Below, piece after piece: positions 1 through 6,220 of a DNA stretch of 7,994 nt. Position 1 is the stretch's first letter. Each line of letters opens with the position of its first letter. The position numbers were made by a program, and so were the translations under genes. The DNA comes from an uncultured cyanobacterium (GTDB lineage Bacteria; Cyanobacteriota; Cyanobacteriia; PCC-6307; Cyanobiaceae): positions 1-7,994 of the forward strand of contig CAIKWV010000111.1 of NCBI GenBank assembly GCA_903831165.1. Direction: 5' to 3'. The notes under the pieces were generated by a model, which saw nothing but the letters and a program-made list of their open reading frames with translations, ran no database searches and was not told the origin of the DNA.

Positions 1-534
1 GATCCCTACACCGCCGGCCACGAACTGCGGGTCTCCGCCCTGGCCAGCGCCATCGCCATCGAGATGCACCTCACCCCCCATCAGGTGGAGGGGATCCGCA
101 TCAGCGGCCTGGTCCACGACATCGGCAAGTTCACGATCCCGGCCGAGATCCTGACCAAACCGACGCGCCTCTCTCCGGAAGAACTGGCCCTGGTGCGCAC
201 CCACGCCGAGGCGGGCTACGAGGCCCTGCGCTCGATCCAGTTCCCCTGGCCCGTCGCCGAAGCGGTGCGGCAGCACCATGAGCGACTGGACGGCAGCGGT
301 TATCCCCGCGGCCTGAAGGGAGGTCAGATCAGCCTGGAGGCCCGCATCCTGGCCGTCGCCGACACGGTGGAGGCCATGGCCACCAACCGCCCCTACCGCC
401 ATTCGCTCGGGATCGAGGCGGCCCTGGCCACCGTGGAGGCGGAGCAGGGCCTGCGCTACGACAGCGACGCCGTGGCCGCCTGCCTGAGGCTGTTCCGCCA
501 ACAGGGTTACACCTTCGCGCCCACCACTTACTGA
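1..534 (+). CDS. HD-GYP domain phosphodiesterase, 5'-truncated by window edge
   Basis: This is the C-terminal 177 residues of an HD-GYP protein. The frame is open at base 1, so the start and any N-terminal sensor or receiver domain lie upstream. Numbering from the first visible codon, I see GHExRV at 6-11, the metal-binding HDIGK at 39-43, a conserved His at 68, HHE at 92-94, the diagnostic DGSGYP at 97-102, and AD followed by RPYR at 120-133. These match the HD-GYP family, which hydrolyses cyclic di-GMP to pGpG or GMP at a two- or three-iron site. All ligand positions I can place are intact, so the visible domain should be active (inference). Its TGA stop lies in a 7-bp tail-to-tail overlap with the minus-strand RHH frame. 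Some HD-GYP proteins act on other cyclic dinucleotides, so the exact substrate is open. Confidence 0.93.
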   Translation, partial: DPYTAGHELRVSALASAIAIEMHLTPHQVEGIRISGLVHDIGKFTIPAEILTKPTRLSPEELALVRTHAEAGYEALRSIQFPWPVAEAVRQHHERLDGSGYPRGLKGGQISLEARILAVADTVEAMATNRPYRHSLGIEAALATVEAEQGLRYDSDAVAACLRLFRQQGYTFAPTTY

Positions 535-770
535 ACCGCCCTTCCAGGCATCCGCAGCAAGCCATCAGCCCACATCGTCCTGTCCGTTTCCTGGGGCTGG
601 GTCATGAGCATGGGGTGCTGCTGGCTCGGAGCAACGGCCAGCGGCAACTGGACTGGATGGCGCAAGGCCGCCTCCAGCAGATAGGCACAGAGATTGGAGA
701 GCGATCGTCCCTCCTGCTCCGAGCGCGTCAACAGCGTCTCGTGGAGGTGATGACTGAGGCTGATGGGCCC
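528..770 (-). CDS. Ribbon-helix-helix (CopG/Arc-like) reading frame without a normal start
   Basis: The frame encodes about 80 residues. It begins right after the TGA of the upstream gene, in the same frame. The first part reads PISLS (candidate beta strand), then HHLHETLLTRSEQEGRS (helix 1), then LSNLCAYLLEAALR (helix 2). The EGRSLSNL turn is typical of RHH DNA-binding repressors and antitoxins, which act as dimers. A Gln/Pro-rich tail follows, ending in TAA at 528-530. No ATG or GTG lies in frame before the strand. The first common start, TTG at 729-731, would remove the beta strand that contacts DNA. A GTG at 772-774 overlaps the upstream stop but is one frame off. Loss of one G from the GGG at 768-770 would join it to PISLS. 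So this is either a gene with a frameshift, a gene with a rare start (ATC 762-764), or a decayed remnant. The recognition is good; integrity is doubtful. Confidence 0.5.
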   Translation of the reverse strand, partial: GPISLSHHLHETLLTRSEQEGRSLSNLCAYLLEAALRHPVQLPLAVAPSQQHPMLMTQPQETDRTMWADGLLRMPGRAVQ

Positions 771-1106
771 TCACCAGGGCAAGGACATCGCCGGCGGCAG
801 ATCCAGACAGGCCGCGGGCAGGGCGGCGACGGCCAGCTGCCAGCTCTGGCGTCGCCCCCCGAAACGCAGCTGCAGCCAGGTGATCACGGCGGAGTCCTGG
901 ACAGCCACAGCCTCCTGATCGGCGCTGGCCAGGCCCTGGGCCGCCAGCAACTCAGGGCCGAGGTAGAGGATGCCGCCATCACCGCCGAGACGGCTGCGGC
1001 GCTCCCGGATCAACTCCCCCAACTGACCATCGGCGCTGAGCTGGCCCCGGGGAGCCAGAAGCAGGTGCAGATGGAGAGCGGAGCTTGTGGGCGTGGAAAC
1101 GGTCAT
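771..1106 (-). CDS. Conserved-looking hypothetical protein, 111 aa
   Basis: I do not recognise this family. The ATG at 1104-1106 gives a 111-residue soluble protein with no signal peptide or membrane segment. The frame stays open upstream to 1529, but that part is Arg/Ser/Cys-rich and looks non-coding, whereas the composition becomes protein-like from this ATG. The body begins with Ser/Thr, then SALHLHLLLAPRGQLSADGQ, a Gly/Arg-rich turn (RSRLGGDGGILYLGPELL), an acidic stretch (ASADQEAVAVQDSAV) and the hydrophobic WLQLRFGGRR segment. It ends in MSLPW. The pattern suggests a small compact alpha/beta fold (inference). No Shine-Dalgarno site precedes it; the leader is pyrimidine-rich. It is transcribed divergently from the heme oxygenase gene and would be co-transcribed with the RHH frame downstream, so the two may form a cassette. 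Confidence 0.62.
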   Translation of the reverse strand: MTVSTPTSSALHLHLLLAPRGQLSADGQLGELIRERRSRLGGDGGILYLGPELLAAQGLASADQEAVAVQDSAVITWLQLRFGGRRQSWQLAVAALPAACLDLPPAMSLPW

Positions 1107-1383
1107 GGGAAGGAGTGGGGGTGAGGAACGTGCAGGGAGGGCGCCGGCGCCATCGCCCAGCGATCCCGGTCTGGCGTGGCAACAAGCCGGGACGTGGAGC
1201 CATGGCGCGCCAGAGCGCACGCGCAACCGGCAGGGCGGGACCCAAGCCCGCCGGGCGAGCCAGCCGACGAGCGAGCAGCCAGACAGGTCAGCAGACAGAC
1301 GGACTGCCGGCCAGCCGCGAAGACGGGGAGCCGGAACCCGGACAGGCAAGAGAGAGGCACGCAACAAATCGCGACCTGGGCAC

Positions 1384-1389
1384 ATCATA
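1384..1389 (-). promoter_or_regulatory. Possible -10 box for the 111-aa gene
   Basis: On the minus strand this reads TATGAT, five of six matches to TATAAT, in one of the few AT-rich patches of the region. No good -35 box sits 16-18 bp upstream. It overlaps the left arm of the dyad at 1387-1405. Offered as a weak candidate. Confidence 0.22.
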
Positions 1390-1405
1390 ACAACATTGCT
1401 GTTAT
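1387..1405. promoter_or_regulatory. 19-bp imperfect dyad, candidate operator
   Basis: The sequence is ATAACAACATTGCTGTTAT. The left arm ATAACAACA and the reverse complement of the right arm, ATAACAGCA, agree at 8 of 9 positions around a central T at 1396. It is AT-rich inside GC-rich surroundings and lies between divergent genes. On each side it touches a possible -10 box: TATGAT on the minus strand and TATACC on the plus strand. This size and symmetry suit a dimeric repressor or activator of the MarR or TetR sort (inference). The nearest family precedent is ChlR, the MarR-type activator of the Synechocystis low-oxygen operon that contains ho2 and hemN, but I cannot match a ChlR site. It does not resemble the NtcA, LexA or Fur consensus sequences. 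Confidence 0.5.
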
Positions 1406-1408
1406 ACC
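1403..1408 (+). promoter_or_regulatory. Possible -10 box for the heme oxygenase gene
   Basis: TATACC matches TATAAT at four of six positions and starts in the right arm of the dyad. No convincing -35 box lies 16-18 bp upstream, which would fit an activator-dependent promoter. It would imply a leader of nearly 200 nt. Weak candidate. Confidence 0.22.
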
Positions 1409-1611
1409 GTTGAACCCAGCGGCGCCGATCGGCCGCCGCGTCCCGGTCCCGGGTCGCCCCGGTTAACGCCGTGCAAACCGACCAGCTCCAGACAGTCCAG
1501 CGGCGCCCCTGGCCCGACCCGGACAGCAAGCCTCAGGCACTCCGGTCGCTGCTGGGCTCCGTTCCAGCTCCTCGCCGATTCCGACCCTCCTTCTCTTTTC
1601 TCCTCACCGTC

Positions 1612-2295
1612 ATGTCCACCGCCACCGAGACCATCTCCGTCCATGCCGGCCCACGGGACGCGGCCCTGCGGCCGAGCTTCGGCCCCCGGGTTCGCCGGCT
1701 CCATGCCCGCATCGGTGCCGCCCATCACCAGGCTGAGGGCATGGCCTTCTCGCGCGCCCTGCTGGAGGGCCAGGTGGAACCACTGCAACTGGCGGGGCTG
1801 CTGCGGGCCCTGCAGCCCGGCTACGCCGTTCTGGAACAGGACGGACCGGAACTGGGCTCCGCCCTGGGAGCCCGGGATCTGCCTTGGGGCGACCTCAGCC
1901 GCAAGGCGGCCCTGCAGCACGACCTGGCCATGCTAGACGGCCTCGAAGCCACACCGGCCTCGGCCGCCGCAGCCCAGTGGGTATCCCACCTGCGCACCCT
2001 GGCCCAGCAGGCCCCCCACCGGCTGATGGCCCACGTCTATGTCCGCTACGGCGGCGATCTCTCCGGCGGCCAGCAGCTGGGCGGCCAGGCCAACGCCATC
2101 CTCGAGCGCCATGGCCTGCCGAACCTGGGCTTCTGGGCCTTCGAGCGGCCCACAGCAGAGCTGAAGGTGGAACTGCATGAGGCCTTTGAGCAGCTTGAGC
2201 TCTCCGAGGCAGAGGAAGCGGAACTGCTGGAGGAGTCCGTCTTGGCCTTTCAGGCCACCCAGCGCCTGCTGGCCGAACTGGCCGAACTCTGTTGA
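1612..2295 (+). CDS. ho: Divergent heme oxygenase (ho2-like by context)
   Basis: The protein has 227 residues, close to the 230-250 usual for bacterial heme oxygenases. It would open heme to biliverdin, CO and Fe2+, feeding bilin synthesis or heme turnover in the cytoplasm. The proximal-heme motif HHQAE is at 38-42 (His38 by alignment with HSMAE of Synechocystis HO1). The distal-helix signature HVYVRYGGDLSGGQ is at 141-154, with the family's flexible glycines. GFWAF at 173-177 matches the conserved Phe-rich segment. The remainder is clearly diverged: the usual REGT lead-in to the proximal helix is absent, and a heme-propionate Arg of helix 7 (human Arg183) seems to be a His. I chose ATG 1612 because the frame upstream, open from GTG 1471, is Arg/Pro-rich and outside the family fold. 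Pairing with hemN downstream suggests the low-oxygen ho2 type; a ho1 role is not excluded. Confidence 0.9.
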   Translation: MSTATETISVHAGPRDAALRPSFGPRVRRLHARIGAAHHQAEGMAFSRALLEGQVEPLQLAGLLRALQPGYAVLEQDGPELGSALGARDLPWGDLSRKAALQHDLAMLDGLEATPASAAAAQWVSHLRTLAQQAPHRLMAHVYVRYGGDLSGGQQLGGQANAILERHGLPNLGFWAFERPTAELKVELHEAFEQLELSEAEEAELLEESVLAFQATQRLLAELAELC

Positions 2296-2517
2296 ACAGC
2301 GCCAGCTCAAGCCGCGGCGCGACGCACTGGGCGCCATCGGTTCGCCCAACGGCTTGCCGTGACGGAATCCCGCGACGGCCTGCCGCGCCCCCTGAGCGCG
2401 GCCTTGTCCGCCAGTGCCTGCCAGCACTCCATGCCAACGCTGCTGAGAGCCACTGCTTTTCAGGCACTGCCTTTCAGGCACTGATTTCAAGCCACTGATT
2501 TCAAGCCACAGCTGCCT
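2296..2517 (+). other. Spacer between heme oxygenase and hemN
   Basis: This gap of about 220 bp holds no convincing gene. Its 3' part carries the 14-bp tandem repeats and a short hairpin, annotated separately. At this length hemN may have its own promoter, although I see no clear -35/-10 pair. I see no strong terminator after the heme oxygenase stop, so read-through into hemN remains possible. Confidence 0.55.
2451..2506 (+). repeat. Four tandem 14-bp repeats upstream of hemN
   Basis: The units are CACTGCTTTTCAGG (2451-2464), CACTGCCTTTCAGG (2465-2478), CACTGATTTCAAGC (2479-2492) and an identical copy (2493-2506), followed by a partial CAC. The two pairs differ from each other by a few bases, which suggests duplication in two steps. 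The array ends 11 bp before the first possible hemN start. It could be a row of regulator-binding sites, one face of the helix being shifted by each 14-bp step, or simply a slippage-prone minisatellite in the 5' leader. Confidence 0.88.
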
Positions 2518-2520
2518 GTG
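2507..2520 (+). other. Short hairpin over the first possible hemN start
   Basis: CACAG and CTGTG form a 5-bp stem around the loop CTGC. The 3' arm contains the GTG at 2518-2520. If that GTG is the true start, the hairpin could limit initiation; if a later ATG is used, it is only part of the leader. It is short and may be chance. Confidence 0.35.
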
Positions 2521-3969
2521 ACGGCTCCTCACCCCATGCTGCCCGCCCCTGCCATGCCCGCATCCACCACCACCCTCCACCCGATCTCCCCCCCGGTCGA
2601 GGGGCTGCCCGCCACCAGCAGCGGCTCCGCCATGGCCCCCCTGGAGCTGCTGCTCAAGTACGACCGCCCCGTCCCCCGGTACACCAGCTACCCCACGGCT
2701 GCCGCCTTCAGCGCCGCCGTGGGGGCTGATGCCATGGACCGGCAGCTGGCCACCCCGGCCAACGCGCCACTGTCGCTCTATGTGCACGTTCCGTTCTGTC
2801 GCCACGCCTGCTGGTACTGCGGCTGCAACCGCATCACCACCCAGCTGGGCTCAACCGTGGTGGCGCCCTACCTGCGGGCCCTGGGCCGGGAGCTGGAACT
2901 GATCAGCGCCCGGATGCCGCAGCGGCGGCGCCTGGCCCAGCTGCACTGGGGCGGCGGCACCCCCAACTACCTCAACAACAGCGAGCTGACCCAGTTGTGG
3001 GAGCTGATCGCCCAGCACTTCGATCTCGAGCCCGATCTGGAGGCCTCGATCGAGGTCAATCCCGAACTGGTGGACCGGGAGCAGATCCAGACCCTGCGGC
3101 GTCTGGGCTTCAACCGCATCAGCTTCGGCATCCAGGATGCCGACCCCCAGGTGCAGGCGGCGGTGAACCGGGTGGTGCCGGTCGATCAGCTGCGCCGGGT
3201 GATGGGCTGGATCCGGGAGGTCGACTTCAGAAGCGTCAACGTCGACCTGATCTGCGGCCTGCCCCTGCAGACCCCCGAACGCTTCCAGACCACCCTGGAG
3301 CTGGTGCGGGAGTTGCGGCCCGATCGCATCTCGCTGTTCTCCTTCGCCTACCTGCCCGAGCAGCTGCCGATGCAGCGCCAGATCACCGCCGCCGATCTGC
3401 CGGATCAGCGCCAGCGGTTGACGATGCTGGAGAACGCCAACCGGCTGCTGCTGCGCTGCGGCTACGACGCCATCGGCATGGACCACTACGCCCTGAGCAC
3501 CGACAGCCTGGCGATCGCTGCCCGCCAGGGCAGCCTGCACCGCAACTTCCAGGGCTACACAACCGGCGGCGAGCTGGAACTGCTGGGGGTCGGCCCGACG
3601 GCGATCAGTCAGTTCCGCCATCTGCTCGCCCAGAATCATCGCGATCTCAAGTCCTACTACCAGGCCCTGGAGCAGGGCGAGCTGCCGGTGGAGCGGGGGC
3701 TGGAGGTGCGCGACCAGGAGGTGCTGGAGCGCCGTGCCCTGATCCAGGCGCTGATGTGTCAGTTCGCCGTGAATCTGCCGTTGGCGGAATTCCAGACGGA
3801 GCTGGCGGATCTACAGGCTTTGGCCGCCGATGGCCTGCTGCAGCTGGAGCAGCGCAACGGCCGCCTGGAAGTGAACGTCACCAGAGAGGGACGCTGGTTG
3901 ATCCGCACGATCGCCGCGGTGTTCGATCCGCTGCAGCGCCTTCAGGCCAGCGGTTCGCGGCTGGTCTGA
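2518..3969 (+). CDS. hemN: Oxygen-independent coproporphyrinogen III oxidase (HemN)
   Basis: This radical-SAM enzyme decarboxylates coproporphyrinogen III to protoporphyrinogen IX without O2. The frame gives 483 residues from GTG 2518. The core matches E. coli HemN along its length: YDRPVPRYTSYPT at 48-60, YVHVPFC at 88-94, the [4Fe-4S] motif CRHACWYC at 94-101 followed by GC at 102-103, HWGGGTP at 143-149, GMDHYA near 320-325 and RNFQGYTT at 342-349. The extra CxC cysteine (Cys103) separates true HemN from HemW-like proteins. The start is uncertain: GTG 2518, ATG 2536, ATG 2554 and ATG 2632 are in frame, none with a clear Shine-Dalgarno site. The first 38 residues are Pro/Thr/Ser-rich. Starting at ATG 2632 gives 445 residues, close to the family norm. 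Placement after a heme oxygenase recalls the cyanobacterial ho2-hemN low-oxygen operon. Confidence 0.95.
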   Translation: MTAPHPMLPAPAMPASTTTLHPISPPVEGLPATSSGSAMAPLELLLKYDRPVPRYTSYPTAAAFSAAVGADAMDRQLATPANAPLSLYVHVPFCRHACWYCGCNRITTQLGSTVVAPYLRALGRELELISARMPQRRRLAQLHWGGGTPNYLNNSELTQLWELIAQHFDLEPDLEASIEVNPELVDREQIQTLRRLGFNRISFGIQDADPQVQAAVNRVVPVDQLRRVMGWIREVDFRSVNVDLICGLPLQTPERFQTTLELVRELRPDRISLFSFAYLPEQLPMQRQITAADLPDQRQRLTMLENANRLLLRCGYDAIGMDHYALSTDSLAIAARQGSLHRNFQGYTTGGELELLGVGPTAISQFRHLLAQNHRDLKSYYQALEQGELPVERGLEVRDQEVLERRALIQALMCQFAVNLPLAEFQTELADLQALAADGLLQLEQRNGRLEVNVTREGRWLIRTIAAVFDPLQRLQASGSRLV

Positions 3970-4034
3970 AAGCAAGGGGACAGCCGCGGGTGGGCAGTGG
4001 CAGGTGGCGCAGTGGCGGGTGAGCGGCGGCGACC
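3970..4034. other. Convergent spacer between hemN and hypE
   Basis: Two tail-to-tail genes leave 65 bp. It contains an imperfect direct repeat, GCAGTGGCAGGTGG (3994-4007) and GCAGTGGCGGGTGA (4009-4022). Only a weak GCCGC/GCGGC pairing is visible, with no T run on either strand. I therefore cannot mark a rho-independent terminator, although both transcripts must end hereabouts. Confidence 0.4.
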
Positions 4035-5024
4035 TCAGCAGATGCGCGGCAGCAACTCACCGCTGAGGGGGACCAGCAGGCGCTCGCTGCCGAAGGGCGT
4101 GCGCAGCAGCACCCGTTGGCCCGGGCCGCCCACGGCACCGATCCAGGCGCCGCCCAACGGCTCCAGCAGGGCCAGGGCCGCCTGGCGATCGGCGGCGGGC
4201 ACCACCAGCAGGCAACGGCCCTCGTTGGCCAGATGCAGCGGCTCGAAGCCGAGCAGGTCGCAGCAGCGGGCCACCGCCGGCAGCACCGGAATCGCGCTCT
4301 CCTCCACCTGCAGCTCCAGGTTGGCGGCCGTGCTCAGCTCCTGCAGGGCACTGGCCAGGCCGCCCCGGGTGAGATCCCGCAGGGCATGCAGACGGACCCC
4401 CGCGGCCAGCAGCCGCTGCACCAGGGGCCACAGGGGAGCGCAGTCGCTGGCGAGGGGCGGCTGCAGATCCAGTCCGTGGCGGGCCGCCAGAATCGCCACC
4501 CCATGGCGCCCAAGATCGCCGCTGACCAGCAACTTATCCCCCGAGCGGATCGCCGCCGGACCGATCGGCTGCGGGCTTTCCAGCAGGCCGATGCCGCTGG
4601 TGTTGACAAAAATGCCGTCGCCCTTGCCCCGCTCCACCACCTTGGTGTCGCCGGTGACGATCGTGACGCCGCACTCCCGGGCGCTGGCGGCGATCGAGGT
4701 GACGAGGCGGCGCAACAGGGCCAGCTCCAGCCCCTCCTCCAGGATCAGCCCCAGGCTCAGATGCCGCGGCCGCGCCCCCACCATCGCCAGGTCGTTGGCG
4801 GTGCCGCAGACCGCCAGCCGGCCGATGTCGCCGCCCTCGAACACCAGCGGCTGGACCACATAGCTGTCGGTGGTGAAGGCCAGGCGACCGTGGGGCAGAT
4901 CCAGGCAGGCTGCGTCCTGCAGCAACTGCTTTGGATCGGCATACAGACGGCGGAACTCCCGGTCGATCAGCGCCTGCATCAGGGTGCCGCCGCCGCCATG
5001 GCCCAGCCGGATCCGCTCGCTCAT
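4035..5024 (-). CDS. hypE: Hydrogenase maturation carbamoyl dehydratase HypE
   Basis: HypE receives a carbamoyl group from HypF on its C-terminal cysteine, dehydrates it with ATP to a thiocyanate, and passes cyanide to the iron held by HypC-HypD. The 329-residue length is normal. I see the N-terminal LGHGGGG at 7-13, TTDSYVVQPLVFEGGDIG at 51-68, the CGTANDLAMVGA stretch at 73-84, the LTRGGLASALQE ATP-binding region in the second half, and the essential C-terminal PRIC at 326-329. All are as expected for an active protein of the AIR-synthase/PurM fold. The start overlaps the hypD stop as ATGA, implying translational coupling. It is the last gene of the minus-strand operon. HypA, HypB, HypC and HypF and the hydrogenase itself are not in this window and would have to lie elsewhere. 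Confidence 0.96.
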   Translation of the reverse strand: MSERIRLGHGGGGTLMQALIDREFRRLYADPKQLLQDAACLDLPHGRLAFTTDSYVVQPLVFEGGDIGRLAVCGTANDLAMVGARPRHLSLGLILEEGLELALLRRLVTSIAASARECGVTIVTGDTKVVERGKGDGIFVNTSGIGLLESPQPIGPAAIRSGDKLLVSGDLGRHGVAILAARHGLDLQPPLASDCAPLWPLVQRLLAAGVRLHALRDLTRGGLASALQELSTAANLELQVEESAIPVLPAVARCCDLLGFEPLHLANEGRCLLVVPAADRQAALALLEPLGGAWIGAVGGPGQRVLLRTPFGSERLLVPLSGELLPRIC

Positions 5025-6220
5025 CGGCGATAGCGGTAATAAGCCGCGCAGGCCCCTTCGCTGGACACCATCGGTGCGCCAAGAGGATGCTCGGGGGTGC
5101 AGGCGCTGCCGAAGGCCGCACAGTCGCTGGGCCGCGCCGCGCCGCGCAGCACCGCGCCGGCGATGCAGGCGACTTCCGGCGCCTGGCCTGAGGCAGCCTC
5201 CCGAGCGGCGACGAAGACCGGATCGGAGCGATCACTGGAGCCATCGGCAGCGGTGGCGGAAGACCAGGATCCGGTCGGCGCTGGCGGCGGCGAACTGGCC
5301 GGCATCACGAAGCGTCGCCGGGCGTCGAGGTCGTGGTAACGGCCCCGCAGCGCCAGGCCGCCACCGGCCAGCAACCCCAGGCCGCGCCAGTGCTGATCAC
5401 AGGGCTCGAACACCTCCATCAGGAGCCTGCGGGCAGCGGGGTTGCCCTGCGGCCGCACCACGGCGCCGTAGGCGTTCTGCAGCCGCGCCTCCCCCGCCTC
5501 CAGCTGATGCACGCACGCCAGCAGCCCCCGCATCAGATCCAGAGGCTCGAAACCGCTGACCACCACCGGCACGCGGCGCTGCGCCACCAGGTGCTCCAGC
5601 TCCTCGGTGCCCATGACCGCGGCCACGTGGCCAGCCGCCAGGAAGCCCTGCACCTGCTTATCATCGCCCGCCAGGAGCGCCGCCATCGCCGGCACCACCC
5701 GCACATGGGCGACCAGCAGGGACAAATTGCCGATGCCCAGCTCCAGGGCCTGACGGGCCAGCAAGGCCGTGGCCGGAGCCGTGGTCTCGAAACCCACGGC
5801 CAGGAACACCACCTGGCGTCGTGGTTCGCTGCGGGCCAGCTCCAGCGCCTGCAGCGGCGACGTCAGCAGCCGAATGTCTCCCCCAGCAGCCCGGACCTCC
5901 AGCAGGTTGTCCCCACCGGCGGGATCGGAACCCGGCACCCGCAGCATGTCGCCATAGGAACAGAGGATCACCTCCGGCCGCCGCGCCAGCTCCAGGGCGC
6001 CGTCGATCGTGGCGGCGGGGGTGACACACACGGGGCAGCCGGGTCCGTGGAGCAGGCGCATGCCCGGCGGCAGCAACTGATCCAGCCCCCAGCGCACGAT
6101 CGCGTGGGTCTGGCCGCCGCAGACCTCCATCAGGGTCCAGGGCCGGGTGGTGAGGCGCGCCAATTCCGCCGCCAGCTCGGCCACGCTGTTGGCTGGACCA
6201 GCCTCACCCGGCTTCACCAC
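5021..6220 (-). CDS. hypD: Hydrogenase maturation protein HypD, with an internal insertion
   Basis: HypD is the iron-sulfur scaffold on which, with HypC, the Fe(CN)2CO unit of [NiFe] hydrogenase is assembled. Visible motifs: MEVCGGQTH at 31-39 (Cys34), GPGCPVCVTP at 59-68 (Cys62, Cys65), GFETTAP at 143-149, and the C-terminal cluster cysteines at 352, 367, 374 and 391 within RGAARPSDC, ACTPEHPLG and SSEGACAAYY. All expected cysteines of the active and cluster sites are present. The protein is 399 residues, longer than the usual 360-380, because a low-complexity Ser/Pro/Ala/Gly-rich stretch occupies about 308-349, just before the first cluster cysteine. Two GTG codons in a row can start it: 6220, or 6217, which would give the tidy GTGA overlap with the upstream stop. 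It is coupled to hypE downstream by ATGA. Confidence 0.96.
   Translation of the reverse strand: MVKPGEAGPANSVAELAAELARLTTRPWTLMEVCGGQTHAIVRWGLDQLLPPGMRLLHGPGCPVCVTPAATIDGALELARRPEVILCSYGDMLRVPGSDPAGGDNLLEVRAAGGDIRLLTSPLQALELARSEPRRQVVFLAVGFETTAPATALLARQALELGIGNLSLLVAHVRVVPAMAALLAGDDKQVQGFLAAGHVAAVMGTEELEHLVAQRRVPVVVSGFEPLDLMRGLLACVHQLEAGEARLQNAYGAVVRPQGNPAARRLLMEVFEPCDQHWRGLGLLAGGGLALRGRYHDLDARRRFVMPASSPPPAPTGSWSSATAADGSSDRSDPVFVAAREAASGQAPEVACIAGAVLRGAARPSDCAAFGSACTPEHPLGAPMVSSEGACAAYYRYRR

Larger units (their letters stand above)
1107..1611. other. Divergent intergenic region of about 500 bp
   Basis: No credible gene is visible. The reading frames here are Arg/Pro/Gly-rich and lack recognisable motifs. 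Contents include a perfect 12-bp palindrome GGCGCCGGCGCC at 1140-1151, a GC hairpin with 6-bp stems 1234-1239 and 1247-1252 around a 7-nt loop (no T run follows), a 10-bp palindrome GCCGATCGGC at 1424-1433, and a short AT-rich island around 1367-1412 that holds the 19-bp dyad annotated separately. A pyrimidine-rich tract at about 1584-1609 lies just before the heme oxygenase ATG. The region separates genes read in opposite directions and so must carry the promoters of both. Confidence 0.6.

Noticed and set aside
1085..1413. Overlapping plus-strand frames of about 100 residues in the divergent intergenic region
   Set aside because: They are Arg/Gly/Pro/Gln-rich, lack motifs, and several frames are open at once, as expected for GC-rich non-coding DNA.
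1107..1529. Upstream extension of the 111-aa minus-strand frame
   Set aside because: Composition is Arg/Cys/Ser-rich and unlike a folded protein; it is an open frame caused by high GC.
1471..1611. N-terminal extension of the heme oxygenase frame from GTG 1471
   Set aside because: The extra 47 residues are Arg/Pro-rich, have no counterpart in the family, and the normal length is reached from ATG 1612.
2451..2506. Tandem units as a small CRISPR array
   Set aside because: The 14-bp units are directly adjacent with no spacers and no cas genes nearby.
2479..2506. FNR/CRP-type site in the repeats before hemN
   Set aside because: TGATTTCAA has no matching inverted half-site at the required spacing.
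3511..3518. HIP1 element GCGATCGC
   Set aside because: It is a real exact match but I found only one in the window, inside hemN, so it says little about lineage.
2851..3639. Long antisense frame opposite hemN
   Set aside because: It is the Gln/His/Gly-rich mirror of a strongly supported HemN frame and shows no domain.
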